From NCBI RefSeq assembly GCF_964275005.1, contig NC_092700.1, positions 21,251,674 through 21,315,673 of the forward strand: 64,000 bases of DNA, in the 5' to 3' direction. The stretch is from Diadema setosum. Lineage: Eukaryota; Echinodermata; Echinoidea; Diadematoida; Diadematidae. The position numbers were made by a program, and so were the translations under genes. Shown here in pieces: positions 11,249 through 23,808 of this stretch; positions within the stretch are counted from its first letter, which is position 1, and each line of letters opens with the position of its first letter. The notes below the pieces were generated by a model. It did no database searches. It was not told the DNA's origin and was given only the letters and a program-made list of their open reading frames with translations.

Positions 11249-12574
11249 GTAAGTGCTTTTAGTTATACTGTACGTTTGCAAGCTAAAAACGAAAGTGTCA
11301 TTATTATTGCCTACGTGGAATGGGGGATGACGTGATGAGGTTGAAACTTATTACTATAGGATTCATCATAAAGATCAAGTTAAAATTCGCACGCCTGTAT
11401 TGTACGCACATACCTTGTACCTCAGATTATTTCCCTTGCGTGAGTGGTCTATGCTTTTCAACGTGTTTCACTGGTGGACAGAATTTTATCATAAATCGAT
11501 GTTTTCATTGTTGATAATTTTAAAACGAAAAATTCCCCCTTTTTATGAACTTTCGCATATACCAGCAAATAGCTATGCTAAGTACACACACACACACACA
11601 CACAAACACAAAGCAAATAGCTATTTTCAATAGCTATTGTTGAAAATAATATTACTCTTCGGTTAGATTTCTGTTTCGTCCAGTTAAGTTGAGGAATGCA
11701 GTTTCCCCTTCTGAGTGATCGCAAACTGGTAAGGTGAAATATTGCCTCCCCTAGTCCATTATGAAAAATCATTGCACTGATATCACTTATTTGCTCAGTA
11801 AATAGTAAATGAAATAGTAAATAGTAAACAGTAAATAGTAGATGAGTAAATACTGACTGTGCAATTTTACATGAATAATATAATACAGTATAACAGTTGT
11901 AATACACACACACATATATCCATAAGCAATATATAATATCTATATACACGTATACGTAAGTGTGTGTTAGTGTGTGTGTGTGTGTTTGTTGCGACTGAAA
12001 GGTTTTTGAGCCTCTGAGAAATTGTAAGAGGCAGAAGTACTTTATTGCCCTATGTTTCAACGTAGTCCCCTTGTCTAGTGAGTCCATTGCACATACTTCC
12101 TCCATTGGTAACGGAGTGCCTCGATGCCTCTGAGTAGAAGTCTTTTGATTGTTCGTCCAGGTATAGGTCCTGGAGTGGACGCATTCTTAAAGCTAAGAAT
12201 CTGTTCTTTCAGAATCTATACCCTAAACTAACAATCCACTAGTCGGGCGACCTTCTTATGGTTTTGTGGTACGGAGTCATATTAAAAGAATCCCTTATAG
12301 TTTTTATTGTTGTCGATAAATTTGCTTGTTTTCTGTGTTGTTGTTGTTGTATTTTTATTCCATTGTTTTATTATTTTATTTTATTTTTTGCATTGCATCA
12401 TTTTGCATGTCTTCCTGACGACCATCTATTTCTGTAAATCTGTTTGTGAAGTTTGTCCTTGAAATAGCGCTAAAACTGATATACTTTGCTCTCATTGGAG
12501 ATATGGGGATTTCTTCTAAATCTACTGATTCTTATTTTAAAGATAAAATAAAATCTTTTGTTCTCCTTCCCCAG
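11249..12574 (+). other. Intron of lectin-like gene
   Basis: The intron between the two lectin-domain exons holds a CA run (about 11584-11603), a tract of AAATAGTA-type words (about 11800-11850), a TG run, and the decayed mariner end at 11990-12190. No other exon is evident. Confidence 0.5.
11990..12190 (-). mobile_element. Mariner-type transposon, 3' end remnant
   Basis: Read on the minus strand, short frames give the typical end of mariner transposases in order: W..NQK, FYSE, GIEALRYQWRKYV, and GDYVET followed by a stop at 12050-12052. The parts sit in different frames, so at least two frameshifts have occurred and the gene is dead. Beyond the stop the sequence ends near AAAACCTTTCAGTCGC, similar to known mariner termini. 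The 5' part of the transposase is not recognisable further right, so this is a truncated copy inside the lectin-like gene's intron. Confidence 0.75.
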
Positions 12575-12699
12575 ATCTGCATTACGACAGCCAAGGCAGA
12601 AGGAGGTGTCTGGTCGTAGAGCTAGTTGATTGCGCCCTACAGTTCTCTGCTTTCACCTTTAACAGTGGATCTTATAAAGCTCGGAAAGTTTGCCTGTAA
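12575..12699 (+). CDS. C-type-lectin-like domain, last exon
   Basis: The exon follows a strong pyrimidine-rich acceptor (CTCCTTCCCCAG) and completes the codon split after 11248. It encodes about 41 residues: RRRCLVVELVDC, a hydrophobic strand with FSAFTFNSG, and KARKVCL before a TAA at 12697-12699. The C...C...C spacing and a final vC close to the end are the usual ending of a C-type lectin domain (C, then W/F.d..C, then yiCe). The domain is therefore at the C terminus, with no membrane anchor or tail after it. A signal peptide, if any, would lie upstream of the window. Confidence 0.6.
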
Positions 12700-12898
12700 T
12701 GCTGGATTCACAGCCGAAATTCAGCTTCTAGATTAGCAAGTGTAGGTCATAGGCCTATGTAAGCATTCGAGATATTAGAACAATTCTACGTTTAGATATA
12801 CACACACATGAAATTAGACACTTATTACACATGTCTTTTAATTTACCCTTTCCCTTGCTGAGGCTGATATTCAAGTCAGTCATTTCTTATGGCAATGA

Positions 12899-12943
12899 TT
12901 GTGTGTGTGTGTGTGTGTGTGTGTCTGTGTGTGTGTGTGTGTA
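12899..12943. repeat. (GT)n microsatellite
   Basis: An alternating GT tract with one interruption, shortly downstream of the lectin-like stop codon. Confidence 0.9.
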
Positions 12944-14377
12944 TGTGGCTTAAGTAATCACTTTGTGCCATAACATGATGTTTATTTCGCCGTATACACG
13001 ATGCTGTGTGAAAATGCGTAAGCATTTTGATTATGCCTTTAAAGCCTCAAATTACTTGCCGGCAGGTGAACCTCGCCATAGGCAATTCTATATAGAGTCC
13101 TAGAGGAACTATTGAGGGACTTGTAACCTCCTGAAAATGCCTTTATAAGAAAATATCAGTCCGTTGTTCTTGGTTGACAAAAAAAAAATGCTCCGTGGTT
13201 AAAAGAAGGAGCCTTAAGAAATTGAAAATGAAATGAAATTAACCTACTTAATCTCATTAGGATTAATGCGAGCAACATAATAGGAGACTATTACAGTGTC
13301 GGAATTCGTTAGTGGATATGAAAATCACGCAGTATACGGTGAACCTGTAATTTCTCCTCAAGTGTTTTCCATTAAAAAAAAAAGTGGCAAAAAGAAAAAC
13401 GATTCTCATCGCAGAGCGTGATAGAAATAGAACTAACAACAATTTTATTATGCACATAATAATGTTCTCTTTCTTACAGTTCCTAATTAAGAAGTATAAA
13501 GGTGACCGTAAAAAAGAAAAATGCTGACAACGAAATCAATGCCAAAATGTTCACCGAACACCAAATTTCTAATTGCAGCTGACTGAAAATCCCAGGATAA
13601 TTCAATGATACAAACTCATTGTCCTATGTTGTTCTACAACAACAACAACAAATAAGGAAGCCAGCATTAGATGGTCTGTACACACAGTTTGAGATAATCG
13701 GCACTGGATTTTTAAAAGCAAGCTGGCGTTAAGTGGCTCGATGTCTAAACCCAGTAGGAATTTTACTAACTCGGGAGAAATAAACTTAAGTTATTTCTTT
13801 TTATTATACATTATTTGACAACAAGGTCGGAGGTGGTTAAAGTATTCATTCTTCAATGCGAGAAAATAGCAAATTGTTGCTTAGTTTTCTTTCTTTTCTT
13901 GTAGGATATTTCAGGAAAATACACTTCTGCGTTTACTCTATGCATTGTTTTTTGCGACTATTTTATAATAAAATGATAACAGGTTATTTTTTTGCTTCAG
14001 TTTTTGCTCGAAGAGATCTAAATAAATTCAAAGTATAGTAAATACTCTTCTGAATATCTGCCAGATATCAGTAAATGACATCAGTAGTTTTTAAAACGTG
14101 CAAGTTAGAATAGATGTATAGAAAGCACGGCAGTTTCCAACAATATTACATTCTTGCACTTAAATTTCACAAACGTGTTATGAATACTTTAATCCGTTCT
14201 AAATTCTTGCAATCGTTTCTGAGAGAGCGAGTATATACCGTATAATATTTTTCAAGCATTACAAAGACTGTATAAATAAGAATTGCACACTGTCCTGTGT
14301 GGAAACAACAAGGCAAGTGCCAAATTGTGTCTCGCCCATTCGCGCACAAGGAATTAATATTTTTTATAACTCCCAGA
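12944..14377. other. Intergenic stretch, no gene seen
   Basis: AT-rich DNA downstream of the lectin-like gene. It would include its 3' UTR. Only short, composition-driven open frames occur. Confidence 0.4.
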
Positions 14378-15500
14378 AGTTAATTGACCTGCTTATGACC
14401 TTTGACCTTGTGATGACCTTCAACTCCCTAAGGGACATCTACCGTCCAAGTTTGGTCACAAACGGACATAGGGATCAAAAGTTATGAGCCACAATCAAAA
14501 CGCGCCCTAAAAACATAACATTGGGCCCTAAAAGTTTGACCCCTGTCTGTGACCTTTGACCTTGTGACGACCTTCACCTCCCCAAGGGACATCTTCCATC
14601 CAAGTTTGGTCAAAAAACGGACAAAGGGATCAAAAGTTATGAGCCATAAACGAAATGCGCCCTAAAAACTTAACATTGGGCCCTAAAAGTTTGTTGACCC
14701 CTGTCTTTGACCTTTGACCTTGTGGTAACCTTCAACTTCCCAAGAGACATCTACCATCACCCAAGTTTGATTGCCATTGTAGCAACATGTGTCGAGTTAC
14801 GTGTGATAAGAGGGTCTTGCAAGTAAACTTAAACGTATGACCTCAAATGACCTTTGACCTTATCATGTGACCTCTAACGGCACCATTACATGAAGGTACC
14901 CCCAGTGCATCCATCACCCAAGTTTGATTGCCATTGTAGCAACATGTGTCGAGTTACGTGTGATAAGAGAGTCTTGCAAGTAAACTTAAACGTATGACCT
15001 CAAATGACCTTTGACCTTATCATGTGACCTCTAACGGCACCATTACATGAAGGTACCCCCAGTGCATCTATGACCCAAGTTTGATTGCCATTGCAGCAAC
15101 ATGTGTCGAGTTACGTGTGATAAGAGAGTCTTGCAAGTAAACTTTAACGTAGGACCTCAAATGACCTTTGACCTTATCCTACGACCTCCAACGGCACCAT
15201 AACATGAAGGTACCCCCAGTGCATCTATGACCCAAGTTAGGTTGTAATCCAAGCAACTTATGTGAAGTTATTTGTCAAAAGAGAGTTTTGCAGGTAAACT
15301 TTAACATAGAAAAGAGAGTCTTGCACATACTCTTTAATATATGACCTCAAATGACCTTTGACATCATTACATGACCTACGACAACACCATAACATGAAGA
15401 TACCCCTAGTGCTTCTATCATTCAAGTGTGGCTGCCATTGCTGTAACAGTTGCCAAGTTATGCATCATAAGAGAGTCTTGCAGGTAAACTTTAACATTTG
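14378..15500. repeat. About seven copies of a 154-158 bp satellite
   Basis: Anchor words recur every 154-158 bases (GACCTTTGACC near 14397, 14551, 14709; GCCATTG at 14773, 14930, 15087). The first two to three units share a variant with CAAGGGACATC and GGATCAAAAGTTATGAGCC. Later ones share GCAACATGTGTCGAG and GATAAGAGAGTCTTGCAAG. Each unit carries TGACCTTTGACCT, which on the other strand is AGGTCAAAGGTCA, the ideal DR1 site of RXR/HNF4-type nuclear receptors. The units show no coding potential. Confidence 0.9.
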
Positions 15501-15502
15501 TG

Positions 15503-15552
15503 GCGGACGACGGACGGACGACGGACGGACGACGGACGGACGACGGACGGAC
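15503..15552. repeat. GGACGGACGAC minisatellite
   Basis: About five short repeats of the 11-base unit end the satellite array. The next bases (CCATTTGGATCCC, then CACCTCCGCTGGGCGAGAC) look like the end of a dispersed element to which array and minisatellite both belong. Confidence 0.85.
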
Positions 15553-15825
15553 GCCATTTGGATCCCTTAGTCTCGCCTTCACCTCCGCTGGGCGAGACAA
15601 TAAAGGAAGAGATACGATCGCTTATACCGTCTACCTGGACATTGACTTAGCTGGAGGAAAACAAACAGAACAAGCATCCCATTGTTGTTTCGTCATGCAT
15701 TTTTCAATTGATAGCAGAGTTATTTTGAAAACGTTCACGCTCTATCCCTCCTTTATTTTTTATTTTTTTTTTTTTAAGTGGTGTGGTTGCAAAGTCCTCT
15801 TGTTGGATGGCGGAGATTTATATAA

Positions 15826-15976
15826 TATTGGATGGCCTTGAGGTTAATACAAGGAAATATTGGACGAGCTATGCACAAATATTGGACGAGTCGAAGACGA
15901 GTCCAATGTTTTGCTTAGCGAGTCCAATATTTCCTTGTATTGACCGAAAATAGGACATCCAATATTATCATTATTA
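15826..15976. repeat. Foldback element with perfect 20-bp arms
   Basis: The arms AATACAAGGAAATATTGGAC (15846-15865) and its exact complement (15922-15941) enclose about 56 bases. Partial pairing extends outward to ATAATATTGGATG and CATCCAATATTAT. The overall form is a stem-loop of about 150 bases directly left of the next element. Confidence 0.8.
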
Positions 15977-16512
15977 TCCTACAGAGGATTTTAGCAAAGA
16001 ATATTTTCACTTACCCTTTCTGTCTCTGAGTGCTGTATGGTCTCCTACTGTACTTGATCTTGACATGGGGTATGGTACACTCTTCAGTGCAAGTTAATCC
16101 ACTTCATTTCCAGATCTATGTGATCTATGTATTTTGATGTACATTCCAAAGGAAACTTAGATCAACGTCGAATTAACTAATTAATATATGAAATTTGTTT
16201 GTATAAACACAGAATTTTAGAAAAAAAAACCCCGATATTTTAGTTAATTCGTTATTGACCAATCACAGACGTTTTTACCTCATATTTCGGGTCATCTCGT
16301 ATATCTCAACCAATCACGGTGCAGTTTATAAAAACTTTGGGGAATCCCCCTCTTGCCGTCCAATATTTTAAATATTGGTCGCCTCGGCAAAAAATATTGG
16401 TCGAGTTCAACAAACTTTCTAAGTGGGTCGGAGGTTATGAGGTGCGTCGACAAAATAACACTTGTATTTGGGCTCTAAAAATCCTCTGTATGGATAATAA
16501 TGAATGATATTG
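15961..16512. mobile_element. MITE with ACAGAGGATTTT ends
   Basis: Inverted ends of about 35 bases share TTATTATCC followed by ACAGAGGATTTT (left 15961-15995, right 16477-16511, a few differences). The interior includes ATTGACCAATCACAGACG and other non-coding sequence. It overlaps the foldback to the left, so the two may be parts of one larger element. Confidence 0.65.
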
Positions 16513-16770
16513 TTCCGTCCTCAGAAAGTTTTTTGTGTGTTTTGTTAACAATTGGTTGTTTGAAGATTTAGTCATGGCGAATGATCTAAAAAGGAAGGGC
16601 TATTTCATTATATCATAGTAATATTTTATAATGATAGGCATTGGTTTATCTAGTATTTGGTAAAGTATTGTCTTTAATCTTATTTGTACCGAGGGACAAA
16701 TTGATTGATCTTGATAAATAAAGTTGTTACTGAGTAGAACTATACACATCGTCATCATAAGATATCTTTT

Positions 16771-17814
16771 GACAAGGGCGCCGGAAGCGGGGGGGCAGGG
16801 GTGGCACTTGCCCCCCCAAACAAAATGTTGGGGGGGCAAAACGAGTTTTTGCCCCCCCAAAGTGCCCCCTGTAACAAATAATTAATCACTTATTTAAAGA
16901 CCAAAATGAACAATAAAGGCATATTTCTTGTCTAAATGTTGTAATTTCATGACTGAAAATGCAAAATTTTCGCCCCTAACGGGGCGAAAATTATAATACA
17001 CTAACAACATACATTATTGTATCTATACACTAATAGTAACTTAATTATGAGTAAAGTGTATAGATGGTAGCCTCGTGTCCTCGAGTGTGCCCGCTGAAAC
17101 ATACCTTAAGTAAATCTTACATTTTTCATTTTCTTCTTTGCTTTCCAGCAGTATAAGAATATTTTTTATTGTTCAAACAAGCTTTTAATGAGTACATTTC
17201 AGATAAATGGCAAAGTGAAAGTGGCTCGCTCGTTCTGCCCGTACTTATAGTAAAATGAAAAGTTTTCATAAGTTATTATCATAGTCCTTCGCAGTGATTC
17301 CTTTTACTATGTTTAATTCCTCAGAAATTTAATTCAAAATGCTCTATAAAAGCGACTTTTATACTCTGTTTTTACAAAAATTCCCTACCGCGGGAGGGGG
17401 CCTATCCCCCTCCCACACCCTCCCCCCGCTCGGTCGCTTCGCTCCCTCACCGAGGATCTCACACCATCACATTATTATGTACTCCCATATGTTATGATCA
17501 TAGTCCTTCCAACTGATTTTTTCAATATGTTAATTCCCTAGAAATTTGCTTTTAAATGCTCTATAAACGCGACTTTTATACTCTGTTTTTACAAAAAGTC
17601 CCTACCGTGGGAGGGGGTTTTCCCCCTCCCACACCCTCCCCCCTCTCGGTCGCTTCGCTCCCTCGCCGAGGATCTCACACCATCACATTATTATGTACTC
17701 CCGTATGTAATAATCATAATCCTTCGCACTGATTATTTTTTACTATGTTTAATTCCTTAATTTTTTTAAAAATGGTCTATAAACGCGACTCTGTTTTACA
17801 AAAGCTCCCTACAG

Positions 17815-17869
<55 letters not shown>

Positions 17870-18009
17870 GAGGGGGTATCCCCTTTCCACCCCCCCCCCC
17901 CCCCCGCTCGCTCGCTTCGCTCCCGCGCCGAGGATCTCACATCGTCACATAATGTGCCCCCGTCGAGATTTTGCCCCCCCAAAACCAGAAGTGTTCCGGC
18001 GCGCTTGTC
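16771..18009. mobile_element. 1.24-kb element with 16-bp inverted ends and internal tandem repeats
   Basis: The left end GACAAGGGCGCCGGAA is matched at 15 of 16 bases by the complement of the right end (17994-18009). TTTT flanks both sides and may be a target duplication. G/C-runs (about 16790-16870, 17965-17980) lie just inside. Between about 17260 and 17960 are three diverged tandem units of about 240 bases with CGCGACTTTTATACTCTG, GGTCGCTTCGCTCCCTC and GAGGATCTCACACCATCAC; the third carries a TG run (17817-17868). No transposase is seen, so it is non-autonomous. Confidence 0.75.
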
Positions 18010-18621
18010 TTTTGATTATAATGAAGTAATGTATTATGTATTTTAAGTGCCAGTGGAAAATCAAACTACGCTTAAGCTATAGCCTTTCTGTCTTATTCAG
18101 AGTATCGCTGATAGTTTTTATTTCACATTGAAACCAGTGGAAACTATACATAATATTAGGGCTCGACTGTGACTTCTTTGTCTGGTGAAACGTTGGGGCC
18201 ACTAAAATCTTTGAATCTGAAGTTTTGGTTGCCCGAAAAAAAAAAAAATGTAAAGGCCCTAAATGAAAGCAAAGATAACAATCCATTTTGAATCGTATTT
18301 GCCAAATCCCGCCACTGAAAGGTGCATTGTGAGACCCAACAGCAATATTTAGTTGGGCCACCTTGGCCACCCGGGTCACCGCTTATGTCGAGCCCTGTAA
18401 TATCCATACATATATATATATACAAACACATACACAATATATATACAGCAAAGGGCTCAAGGTATCTTTTTTTTTTCTAGTTACTTGACAGTATGAGACT
18501 ATAAAAAGGAAAAACAAACATTAGCATCAATAAAATCTATACAGCATCCAAACTGTGGAATAGTGGTTTCCGGGACTTCATGATTCACTGAAGATAGCGT
18601 GGTCCTGTTTTGTTTTGTTTG

Positions 18622-18657
<36 letters not shown>

Positions 18658-20068
18658 TCAAATTTGCCCCACTTTCTAGTTTTGCTCAAAGACACATATT
18701 ACCACTGACAGAAAGATATTTATTTTACACCCTTTCCGTCTTTTCATTTCTTTTTTTTCCATTGAATGCTTGAGGCATATCCGGCCCTTTCTACCGTCTC
18801 AATTATGGCAGTTTGAAATAAAGGTAATAATACAGGTATAATAAATGAAAATGTTATTTGATCAGCACGTGTGCACCTGTAAGAGTGATGACTGGCTGAG
18901 ATGCTCCCCACAGGCAGTGGAGAGTGAGCTCCATCAGTTGTTGTTGTTGTTGTTGTTTTGGGTTTAATGGCAATCAGTCATAATTTTGACTATTTTTGCC
19001 AGACTATATAATCTTTATTTTTTTTCTATAATTTTCATTATCAGTATCTAAATTCAACAATTTCAAAATTTTACCATAATATTTACATTTTTATTTCCAG
19101 TCATACAAATTTTATAATTACACAAATTTATTGTTGTCCTCACTCAGTCAAAACGGCCACGTTGCCATCCTCAAGTCTATCTTACCAACCCGGTGAGGTG
19201 CGTTTCGCAGGCTTCTCAGGCGTACGCCCATCAGTGCTATAGTTGGAAGTACATATAATGCAGGCCTATCCGGTGACCGCAGTAATAATATATGTAGTAT
19301 GTGCCTTGAGCACTCTACATAGTGGATTTGGCGCAATATGAATAATATAATCATTACTATCATTACACACATCATTCTTCTTATTCTTATTCTTATTATT
19401 ATCATTATTATTATTATTATTATAATTATTATCATCACCATTATATATAGTAGTAGTAGTAGTAATAGTAGTAGCAGTAGTACTATCATTATCATTATTT
19501 GTTATTATTGTTATTATCACCATCATCATCCTCATTATCAAAAAATGCCCCTTGAGTGCCCAAAGGGCATGAAAATTCCAAACACGGTAGAAAAAGAATA
19601 AAGAATGGCACACCTAGTACAGCTAGTTATTCCCACATATCAATCACAATTTGAGAAAGTGAGTGTCTACAGAATTTGAGAAAGTAAAATCACAAGGACA
19701 GTTACATTCCTGAGACAACGGCAGATACATTGTACATCAAATGAGTTCACAGTGACACTAGAGAACAATACTTTAGATAAGCTGTTCAGCATTTCTGCAG
19801 CGCAGGTTTATTACAGATAAATAATGTTTGCTACAATTTTCATTACGAGTTGATGATTTACTTCACAGCTTTATAAATACATGTATAATCTTAATCTGAA
19901 GTTCTACTTCCAATGTCCATTCAATGGCAGAGAGATAAGAAAATGAAATTACGATGTCACATCCAAAGCAAAATGCGTACATTCATGGACACGACCCATC
20001 GCTTGTTCGCTGGAATGATTTCAACATAGCATTGCAAACATCACCCACACATTACCAACCTCAAATTT
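18010..20068. other. Intergenic stretch with simple repeats
   Basis: It holds TTTTG-type runs near 18605-18657, GTT repeats near 18938, and an ATT/TCA trinucleotide tract at about 19376-19535. Long open frames over that tract are products of the repeat. No gene is seen. Confidence 0.5.
19376..19535. repeat. (ATT)n / (TCA)n / (AGT)n trinucleotide tract
   Basis: Interrupted trinucleotide repeats of ATT, ATC and AGT. They translate as low-complexity Ile, Ser or Asn runs and are not coding. Confidence 0.9.
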
Positions 20069-20695
20069 ATGACCGTGCATCACAAAACCAACAAAGTCGC
20101 ACACACTGACTTTGTGTGAGGACTGAAAATAGGTAAAATGGGTCAACCCACCCAATCTTGAGTTTTTCATATTTTCTGAAAGAGCAAGTCTTCTTCTACA
20201 TTATACTAAAGTTTGTGATCATAAAACTAACAGGAAATTGTGTTTTTAACCAATTTTCTCAAACAGTTTTTGGTAGAATAGTGTGACTAGGTGTGTCTTA
20301 TAAGAGTCCCCTTTTCATTTCATAAAAGTTGAAAGTTGGCATTAATCATCTACAGATTGTGTTAATAAAGCATATTCAATTTCAGCTTAATCTGATAATC
20401 CCTTCATTGTTGTTGCTCCAGTGGTTGACATCCTGTTTTTTGTTCCATTCATCACACAGCCAGCATGGCTTGGTAAAGATTAAGCGCTTGAATATATCCT
20501 GTACTTCAGAGCCTCTTTTCTCAGTTCACTCTTTCCAGAGTGTATGCTCTCTTTCCAATCTTAGGAGAGGTTGGGAGAGTCCATCTGAATTGAGTTTTAC
20601 GTCATTTTCAAGCTTAAAGTCTGCTCTTTAAGACTCTGCTCTTAAAAAAATCCATGTCTGACGACTTTTCATTGGTTTTGTGATGCAGGGTCACA
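20069..20695. mobile_element. MITE family A, copy 1
   Basis: The inverted ends are GACCGTGCATCACAAAACC with AAAGTCGCAC on the left and the complement on the right ending in GATGCAGGGTCACA. Internal words such as AAGATTAAGCGCTTGAATA and CTTAAAGTCTGCTCTTT are shared with the copies at 27109 and 30562. It is non-coding and about 630 bp. Confidence 0.8.
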
Positions 20696-23479
20696 TTTAC
20701 TCTAAGCAGCTTTTTACAGCATAGGTGGTCAGTACTCCCGTGATCCCACCCCAATTTCTACCCGGATTGGCCAGCAACATCCATTGTATTGGAAAGAATT
20801 CAACGGTATACGCGAGATTCATATCACAAAATACACACAGGACCCACCTCAGAGCTTACAAACAGTTTACCTAAATTTAACAGACTCATCAATTCAAGCA
20901 GAAAGTTGCATACCCCAATTCAACATGCATTTCCTTGTCCCTTGTTTGAAGATTTCCAAGCCTTTATTGGTGTGGGCATTTCCATCTACAAGTGCTAACT
21001 TTTCAGCAACGGCACTTCTAGGCTACCTAACAATGGTATTACAGAACAGTGTAATTGAAATCTTCATAACCCCATGACAATGGGGTTACCCTGTAATAAG
21101 ATATGCAGACAAGTGATGCAATGCTTAATATCAGCTAACGCAAACAGAAAAGAAAAATGTTGCAGCACAAAAACTGTAGGGAAGAGAAGTAGGCACCATG
21201 AGATAATGTGCAGTACAAAAATATATTCCAGCATAAAAGTTACTATATTTCACAAAGTCCACAGATAAAATACACTTTGTCTCAATGCAAGTTGTAACAG
21301 AAATCCCCTGGAGCCATTTCTGCCTCATGCTTTACATTATGCATTTCCCTCTGTTTGTAAGGCACGCAGCTACGATTAATGGGCTTCTACCAGGTTAAAA
21401 ATTATTGCCTGAAAAATGCTACTTATATTGCAGGTTTAACTTATGCATGTCATGACTACTAGTATGTAATGCACAGTAGAACACTAATATATCATTATTG
21501 TATCTGTGCAATAAAGTTGTCCTTTAGTAAGTATAATCATTTTCATTACTAAACAATAAAGTACATTCAGAACTTGTTTTCCTAGTACATGTATGTTTGC
21601 CTTTTTGGTTTTTGCTATTTGCTTAAGACATAACAATAAATGAACACATACTTTTTGACCATACTCCATGAGAAGCAACAGAGAGGATCATGTTAATTAC
21701 CTGGTAGTTGAGTGACAGAAAGACCTTAAAATCACTTTGTAATAATTTGTGTGTCTTTCTTGTTCCCAGTAGACAATGTTACTCTTTTGTAAATTCCTCT
21801 TATTTACTTGGAGACACAATATCATGGCGCTAACGAGTTCTGTCTATATCATTTGGAATGCTTCACACTGAAAACTTACACAATGCTGAGTGATTTTTTA
21901 TGAAATACAAAGCCCGACTACAAATGAAATTGCACTTTTAATAAATCTCCAGAAAAAAAAAGACAACAAATGCACAAACAAACAAATCTTGGAAAGTAAG
22001 GAATATTTCAAGTAAAAGAGGTATCAAATGTCATTATGGAATCTATTGTAGATGAAATCTACTGGGAAAAAATACAGACAACAAATGGAGTTAACATTTC
22101 AGCGGCACAACAACCTTAATTCGACGATCAATCCAGTAAAAAACTACAAGTTTCAAAACCAAAGGTGCCGTGAAATACATTTTAAATTTCAGAGAGGGCT
22201 CAGAGAACACTTTTATGAGCCCAAAGCTCAACTACAAATATTTCAGTGAGAGTAGAGATCAATATCGTCCACCTTCAACTAGTGCCTAAGAAGGTGAAAT
22301 GGAGATGGAGTTGAGAAGGAGTTGATGCATTACAACTTCTTGCCATTATCATAACGTTACTGGGGCGATGAGAACTCGCATCTGAAATATTGGTTACAAT
22401 GACTTTTTTTCATTAATTGCCAGATGATCAGTAAAGTGATGCCCTGTCCAGATCCTAGCTGTCTTACTCCAAAAATAAAGTCACCAAGGCATATCAAAGG
22501 AAAGGCCATCCTATTTGATGCATGCTTTGGCAGCCATGTTTTTTTGCTCTCGTTAACATTTGAAATTTTGTAGATAAGAGGTCTTGTCTCTCCAGCGACG
22601 ATAAGTGCCAAGGTAGTTGTTGATTTGTGGTGGTCATCAGTGCAGGTTTGTTTTTTTTTTAATCTCCTTTTCTAACCCCCCCCCCATCTCCTCCCCCCCC
22701 CCCCCCCAACCTCCCCCCCCCCCCCCCCCCCACCTCTCAGCAAACAACATAATATATTATTCAAATAATCTAACACCAGTAAGTGTAAACACTTCATCAT
22801 CACACAGTAACAGGTGCATAATTGTCTGGCCCAGTTTTTTTTTTGTTTTTTTTTTTAAGTCACTTCAGCGGTGCAGACTGTCAACTGGTCGTGTACAGAC
22901 ACACACTGCTATTATAAGGTCATTTTCACAAGGGGAAAGAAATGCACTTGCAAGTGCTGAATCACAATTACGCTATTAGAATAACCGTCCACACGCATGA
23001 CCGAGGAAGGCTTCGCAAATTCTGCAATTTTGCATTTTGGGGAGAGGAGAGAAGATGTGGCTTCTTTTAGAGAATATCAATCTCTGCTGAGTAGCAATAA
23101 GAACACAGTTTGACTAAATAGTACCTACCTATTTTTCTATCTTTATTTGCTGCACAAGCAATTGAGCAGTGTGGCTTTTCTGCAGAAGTGGTTGAAAGGT
23201 CACCGTAAGCTCTGCCCCCCCCCCCCCACAGTAAAAACATCAAAACATGGTTTTGAGATTAATCCTTACACACGACTGTTTCGTACTGCCATTCTGGAGA
23301 ACTGTCACTAGAAAACATCTCCTGACCGTCATTTGAATTAAAAGATTTGAATTACAATCTAAATCATCCTCTGTGATTCCAGTTTGCATACATGTTGCCA
23401 AAAAGATGCCGGTGATGCATGACTAGAATCAGGATTCAAATTATGCAATTGTGGTACATGTACATGTGAAAAGTCTCAA
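20696..23479. other. Intergenic stretch, no gene seen
   Basis: AT-rich sequence with short unsupported open frames and C-runs. Some of it may be 3' UTR of the minus-strand SNX19 gene, which ends at 24708. Confidence 0.4.
22670..22737. repeat. Interrupted poly-C tract
   Basis: Almost uninterrupted cytosines over about 65 bases. A smaller C run follows near 23214-23228. Confidence 0.95.
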
Positions 23480-23808
23480 CAGGGTTCATACTCTTTCTCA
23501 TGAATTAAATTCCATAACTTTCCATGACCTTTTTAGCCAGAATTCCATGACCTTTCCATGACTTTCACACATTTTTTTTTTCAATACATTAGATTGAAAA
23601 TTTGATCTCAAATCAACGCGAAGCAACTTTAGGGAATACATACACATCTCACACAAACAACAGATAAAATTCTATAATTTTCCGCAATTCCATGACTTTC
23701 CATGACCTTTTGATGGAAATATCAGTTTTTCATGACTTTCAAGGCCTGGAGAAAGACTAGGCCAAATTCCATGACTTTCCAGGTTTTCCATGACCTGTAT
23801 GAACCCTG
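23480..23808. mobile_element. MITE with CAGGGTTCATAC ends
   Basis: A perfect 12-base inverted pair (CAGGGTTCATAC and GTATGAACCCTG) bounds 329 bases. The interior repeats the word TTCCATGAC or its close variants about ten times. The family is non-coding. Confidence 0.85.

Noticed and set aside
14378-15500. CRISPR-like array
   Set aside because: Whole 154-158 bp units repeat with no unique spacers, in an animal genome; this is a satellite.
20784-21077. 97-residue plus-strand frame
   Set aside because: No domain, no splice signals and AT-driven composition; probably chance.
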